Shown in pieces: positions 8,013 through 10,581 of a stretch of DNA of 10,581 nt. Origin of the DNA: CAIPAT01 sp037144075. Lineage in GTDB: Bacteria; Verrucomicrobiota; Lentisphaeria; Victivallales; Victivallaceae. The translations under genes were made by a program, and so were the position numbers. The stretch covers positions 1 through 10,581 of the forward strand of contig JBAWXM010000173.1 in assembly GCA_037144075.1 (NCBI GenBank). The letters are read 5' to 3'. Under the pieces are notes generated by a model. It saw only the letters and a list, made by a program, of their open reading frames with translations. It made no database searches and was not told where the DNA came from. Position 1 is the first letter of the stretch. Each line of letters starts with the position of its first letter.

Positions 8013-9620
8013 CTAGTGCTTCAGGATAAACTCTTTAGAATTTATCAGCGCCCATGCCAGATCGCATGTGGCGTCATTCTGCTTCCGCTTGGACGAATTC
8101 ATATAGTTCAAAGCAATAATTTTTTCTTCTTCCGCCGGAAAACGCGACAGTATAAGCAGGTACAATTCGTTGATTATGTACTGATTGCCTTTTTTATCAG
8201 TTATTAACTTTTTTATCACCGGCCCGGGATCAATTTTCCGCTGGATATGTGACGAATTAAGCAGATGCTGAGCCTGAAGCCAGGACGGAGTGCTGTTTCT
8301 TTCCGATTCAAAAGACGTATTGCGCGGCGGCCGGCCGAACAGTTCCAGAAACGGTGAATCAATGCTGCCGTCGGCAAGCGTGATCGCACGATTACCGTTA
8401 GGCAGAAAGGTGTATGGTTCAGGAATATTGCTGGTATAGCTTTCGGCAGCGCCGGTTATCTGACAGATCGCGTCAATGAGCGGCTCGGCGTCAATCCGCC
8501 GGATCCGGTAATGGGAAAATCCGCTGTCGTCAGCAGCATTCAAAGGGCTGGTTTCAGCGGATAACTGGTACGTGTTTGAATTCAGAATCAGCCGGTATAT
8601 ATGTTTCATATCATACTTATTTGCAACGAGTTCCTGCTCCAGATACGCCAGCAGCTCAGGATTCCGGCACGAGCCGGAGGTCATATTATCAATATCGCTG
8701 ATCCCGCGCCCCGCAAGCCGCCCCCATACTCTGTTTACCGCATTCTTCGCAAACCATGGGTTGGCCGGAGACGTCAACCAGTCGGCGAACACTACTCTGG
8801 GGTCTTTATCCGGCGGAATGTCTATCGGTTTGCCGTTGAGCGGCGCCGGCTTTACCGGCAAATTGTTTTTTTTGTCAACCAGTTTGCCCTGGTCGTTGAA
8901 ATATACAATCTCCTCTTTCCACTCGTCAGTATTTTTGTAAGCTGTTTTGGCAAAAAACGCGGACATCCCCATAATTTGATCTTCGGAAAAATCCCTGCTG
9001 TTCAATCTGATTCCCATAAACACCAGGGCAACATTCTCTGCAATCTGCCTTGGCCCGCGCTCCTGAAACGCGCGGTAAAAATTAACCGGCGGAACATGAA
9101 AATTACTGCCGCTGGCGGTAAGCAGCTGCCGGACAAACTGATCATAGGGCGTGTTCATTATTAAATTCCGGCGAACCCAGCGGTCATATCCCTGCGCGGC
9201 CTGCGGCCATAGATTGCTGGGGAATTCCGCCTTGATGCGCAGCAGATCCCCCCACTTCAGCGCCTGGTAATCGGCGAATTCACGCCGTTCGAGCAGCGCG
9301 TCTATCAGCTTCGCGCGTTTACCGGGATCTTTGTCGCCTAGAAACTGCCTGACCTCCGACGGCGACGGCAGGGTGCCGGCCGCATCCAGATATACTCTCC
9401 GCACAAAAACTTCATCGGCGCAGGTTTCCGAAGGCGGAATCCCGTTTGATTTCAGTTGCGCGATTACATAACTGTCAATCCGGTTGTTGATCCTGAAACT
9501 GTCATAAGAACCGGATTCAGGCGTTTTGACCGGCAAATCATTGCCCTGCCCGCAAGCCCAGGCCAGCGTTGCGAAAAAAATACATGTTCCGGCAACAGCC
9601 GGACGATAATTAATATTCAT
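8013..9620 (-). CDS. Secreted DUF1549/DUF1553 (PSCyt2-PSD1) protein, cysteine-poor form lacking the CxxCH motif
   Basis: A 535-aa protein with an N-terminal signal sequence (hydrophobic 8-22, AWA before Cys23; a lipobox is not convincing). DUF1549 covers about 46-228, beginning IDSYVIAQLKSNGI and including RRVYLDAAGTLPSPSEV (74-90). DUF1553 covers about 277-535, with FADWLTSPANPWFAKNAVNRVWGRLAGRG in pieces (278-306), YDMKHIYRLILNS (336-348), LELFGRPPR (425-433) and a C-terminal ALINSKEFILKH. Many family members carry CxxCH after the GxR block; here GIRLNSRDFSEDQ (203-215) has no cysteine, and the CECER-like site reads FESER (437-441). From memory a Cys-lacking subfamily with ESERN and EWKEEIVYF motifs exists, so this is probably a family trait and not decay. 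There is no N-terminal PSCyt1 domain. TAA lies two codons before the ATG, fixing the start. Only a distant AGGA precedes it. First gene of the minus-strand set. Confidence 0.92.
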   Translation of the reverse strand: MNINYRPAVAGTCIFFATLAWACGQGNDLPVKTPESGSYDSFRINNRIDSYVIAQLKSNGIPPSETCADEVFVRRVYLDAAGTLPSPSEVRQFLGDKDPGKRAKLIDALLERREFADYQALKWGDLLRIKAEFPSNLWPQAAQGYDRWVRRNLIMNTPYDQFVRQLLTASGSNFHVPPVNFYRAFQERGPRQIAENVALVFMGIRLNSRDFSEDQIMGMSAFFAKTAYKNTDEWKEEIVYFNDQGKLVDKKNNLPVKPAPLNGKPIDIPPDKDPRVVFADWLTSPANPWFAKNAVNRVWGRLAGRGISDIDNMTSGSCRNPELLAYLEQELVANKYDMKHIYRLILNSNTYQLSAETSPLNAADDSGFSHYRIRRIDAEPLIDAICQITGAAESYTSNIPEPYTFLPNGNRAITLADGSIDSPFLELFGRPPRNTSFESERNSTPSWLQAQHLLNSSHIQRKIDPGPVIKKLITDKKGNQYIINELYLLILSRFPAEEEKIIALNYMNSSKRKQNDATCDLAWALINSKEFILKH

Positions 9621-9700
9621 TTTTTAATTCAAATCCTAAATATGAACACCTCTCAAAATAATCCTGTCTGAGGAAACTTAAAAGCCGCCGGATGATTTTT

Positions 9701-9767
9701 TTCGTGAAATTCGTGCAATCCGTGGATAAGTATCTTTTTGTCCACTAATTACACTGATTAACACGAA
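9701..9767. repeat. Inverted pair of 9-bp repeat triplets (TTCGTGNAA-type)
   Basis: The left arm is TTCGTGAAA, TTCGTGCAA, TCCGTGGAT (9701-9727). The right arm (9740-9767), read on the other strand, is TTCGTGTTAA, TCAGTGTAA, TTAGTGGAC. A 12-nt spacer ending in a T-run separates them. The arms can pair imperfectly over about 27 bp. It sits 80-150 nt upstream of the DUF1549/DUF1553 start. Similar TTCGTG-type arrays occur between genes in other environmental genomes, from memory; this copy number was read by eye. Confidence 0.7.
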
Positions 9768-9795
9768 TGTGGCAAAAATTCCCCCTGCTCATCCT

Positions 9796-9823
9796 TTGAA
9801 ATACGGCTGGAATAGGGTATAAT
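9796..9823 (+). promoter_or_regulatory. Near-consensus sigma70-type promoter, + strand
   Basis: TTGAAA (9796-9801, 5/6) and TATAAT (9818-9823, 6/6) are separated by 16 nt. No credible open reading frame follows on this strand. A transcript starting near 9830 would run into the hairpins at 9833-9857 (GTTACTT with AAGTGAC, one G-U), 9973-10021, 10075-10109 and 10138-10178. It is divergent from the minus-strand operon. It may drive a non-coding RNA, or be a chance match in AT-rich sequence. Confidence 0.4.
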
Positions 9824-9940
9824 AAGTCTTGTGTTACTTTACCTTAACGGAAGTGACGGGGCAGCGCCTGAAAAAATTTCAAAGAAAAACCCGCAAATAA
9901 ACTCAAAAACAGGGTCCGAAAGTCAGAATACAGCTTTACC

Positions 9941-9967
9941 ATGAAGGACATGAAGGGAATGAAGATA
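9941..9967. repeat. Three direct 9-bp repeats (ATGAAGGNN)
   Basis: ATGAAGGAC, ATGAAGGGA and ATGAAGATA follow without gaps. They could be read as a short frame, MKDMKGMKI, which stops at TGA within the next hairpin after 24 codons; there is no ribosome site, so a peptide is unlikely. It directly abuts the long inverted repeat. Confidence 0.7.
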
Positions 9968-9972
9968 ATACA

Positions 9973-10021
9973 TAGAAATCAGTGTACGACTGCAATATTC
10001 GCAGTCATACACTGATTTCTA
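9973..10021. repeat. Long inverted repeat, 21-bp arms with a 7-nt loop
   Basis: Arms 9973-9993 and 10001-10021 begin TAGAAATCAGTGTA and are complementary except at one position, around the loop AATATTC. In + strand RNA the odd pair is C-A; in minus-strand RNA it is a U-G wobble, so the minus transcript pairs along the whole arm. No T-run follows on either side, so it is not a standard intrinsic terminator. Possible readings are a small structured RNA, a palindromic repeat element, or a protein site. Confidence 0.85.
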
Positions 10022-10074
10022 GTTCTATCATTTCGTGTCTATTGTTGAGAAACAGTGAATTATCATTGGTATCT

Positions 10075-10109
10075 TTGGTTAAAATGAGATAATAATATTT
10101 TCGAACCAA
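10075..10109. repeat. Inverted repeat, 11-bp arms with a 2-nt bulge
   Basis: TTGGTTAAAAT (10075-10085) pairs with ATTTT (10097-10101) and AACCAA (10104-10109), leaving CG unpaired and an 11-nt loop. It is AT-rich and weaker than its neighbours, but it lies between two stronger hairpins in the same stretch. Confidence 0.4.
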
Positions 10110-10137
10110 GGCACTAAGGAGATCAAGAAATAACACA

Positions 10138-10178
10138 AGTCAGAGATTTTTTGTGTTCCACACAAAAGGTCACTGACT
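10138..10178. repeat. Inverted repeat, about 18-bp stem with a 3-nt loop
   Basis: Outer stem AGTCAG (10138-10143) pairs with CTGACT (10173-10178). After one A-A mismatch come G-C, A-U and two G-U pairs. The inner stem TTTTGTGT (10149-10156) pairs with ACACAAAA (10160-10167) around TCC. The G-U pairs favour the + strand RNA. A loose pyrimidine-rich tail (GTTTTCTCTTC) follows, so it could end a + strand transcript from the promoter at 9796. Confidence 0.6.
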
Positions 10179-10318
10179 AATGTTTTCTCTTCATTAACTT
10201 CATACTACTATTCGTCATTCCTTGTTTATTTAGAAAAATTTTCATGCAGCCATTTTCATAAGTATCTTATTATTAACACAAAGAATATTCAGAATTACAG
10301 AAGATAATATCCGTCATT

Positions 10319-10474
10319 CTATCCGTAAAAAAAGTTCCGGAGGAGGGATGCAAGGGGGAACCTGACTTCCGAACAATTGCGCCGTTTGGGCATATCTTCC
10401 GCGTCAGCTTCGCCTTGCAGTATGCTTATACAGCATCGGTTTGCTTTCTTGAATCTACGCCCAAGCCTTCGCAT
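10319..10474 (-). CDS. Short hypothetical reading frame (51 codons), possibly part of a repeat element
   Basis: ATG at 10474 to TAG at 10319-10321 on the minus strand. The predicted peptide is basic at its start (MRRLGRRFKKANRCC) with an acidic middle (GEADAEDMP). No domain is recognised and no Shine-Dalgarno precedes the ATG. The same frame is open from the right edge except for one TGA at 10484-10486, so the piece could be the end of a longer broken frame. The + strand inverted repeat CCTGACTTCCG / CGAAAGTCAGG (10361-10371, 10478-10488) nearly brackets it. A dispersed non-coding repeat read by chance is at least as likely as a gene. Confidence 0.2.
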   Translation of the reverse strand: MRRLGRRFKKANRCCISILQGEADAEDMPKRRNCSEVRFPLASLLRNFFYG

Positions 10475-10488
10475 TGACGAAAGTCAGG
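10361..10488. repeat. Inverted repeat bracketing the right-edge segment
   Basis: CCTGACTTCCG (10361-10371) and CGAAAGTCAGG (10478-10488) are complementary at 10 of 11 positions and lie 106 nt apart. The enclosed sequence is richer in GC than the AT-rich stretch to its left. This could mark a structured RNA or a small repeat unit; the flanks show no clear target-site duplication. Confidence 0.4.
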
Positions 10489-10581
10489 AGGAACTGGTCA
10501 CTGGGCTGCAAACAAATAATTGTTTCCCTTTACTCGCCACCGGCGGCTCGCCGGGCGTGATCCAACGGCGAGGCGTTGGTC

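Larger units (their letters stand above)
9621..10581. other. Long intergenic region without a convincing protein gene
   Basis: About 960 nt. It contains 9-bp repeat arrays (9701-9767, 9941-9967), a + strand promoter candidate (9796-9823) and three inverted repeats (9973-10021, 10075-10109, 10138-10178). A markedly AT-rich stretch covers about 10020-10345. A GC-richer segment from about 10345 to the right edge has a short minus-strand frame. One lone copy of the ACTTAAA heptamer sits at 9675-9682. No tRNA, CRISPR array or recognisable transposase is seen. The operon promoter should lie just above 9620, but no pair of -35 and -10 elements is convincing. Confidence 0.7.

Noticed and set aside
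8601..9164. Plus-strand frame of 187 codons opposite the DUF1549/DUF1553 gene.
   Set aside because: It is antisense to conserved DUF1549/DUF1553 coding sequence and shows no protein family features.
9941..10015. 24-codon peptide MKDMKGMKI... on the + strand.
   Set aside because: It is built from the 9-bp repeat and ends in the hairpin, with no ribosome binding site.

Overview
The window looks like a chromosomal segment of a PVC-superphylum bacterium, most likely Lentisphaerota, with Kiritimatiellota, Verrucomicrobiota or Planctomycetota as alternatives. The main evidence is the minus-strand set of a secreted DUF1549/DUF1553 protein, a secreted DUF1501 protein and a secreted pre-peptidase C-terminal (PPC) domain protein, a combination typical of those phyla. 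The phylum call is inference from gene content and the moderate, AT-leaning composition; there is no rRNA or marker gene here.

Layout. Bases 1-244 are a leader with a short palindrome and a plausible sigma70-type promoter. Bases 245-3163 (+) encode a soluble multi-PAS sensor histidine kinase. It is cut by one in-frame TAG at 2819-2821, which separates the PAS/H-box part (858 aa) from the ATP-binding part. A heptamer tandem repeat lies over the kinase stop codon, in the gap to the convergent gene. Bases 9620-3220 (-) are four co-directional genes that probably form an operon: DUF1549/DUF1553, DUF1501, PPC protein, and a tandem RidA-fold protein resembling FkbO/Hyg5 chorismatases. The last two genes are only 3 nt apart; each of the other two junctions is about 80 nt and holds a 7-bp tandem repeat. 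Bases 9621-10581 have no convincing protein gene. They carry 9-bp repeat arrays, a near-consensus promoter on the + strand, several strong inverted repeats in an AT-rich stretch, and a repeat-like segment at the right edge.

How the genes may work together. The three signal-peptide proteins should act outside the cytoplasmic membrane. Their family functions are unknown; a shared extracytoplasmic complex or substrate is inference. The RidA-like protein lacks a signal peptide and should be cytosolic. The DUF1549/DUF1553 protein belongs to a cysteine-poor form without the CxxCH heme-type motif, so electron transfer should not be assumed. The histidine kinase has no response regulator in the window, so any link to the operon is unproven.

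Most worth a second look: the amber codon in the kinase; the heptamer repeats at nearly every gene boundary, which put stop codons in all frames; the chorismatase-like member of the operon; and the promoter-plus-hairpins region around 9796-10178.
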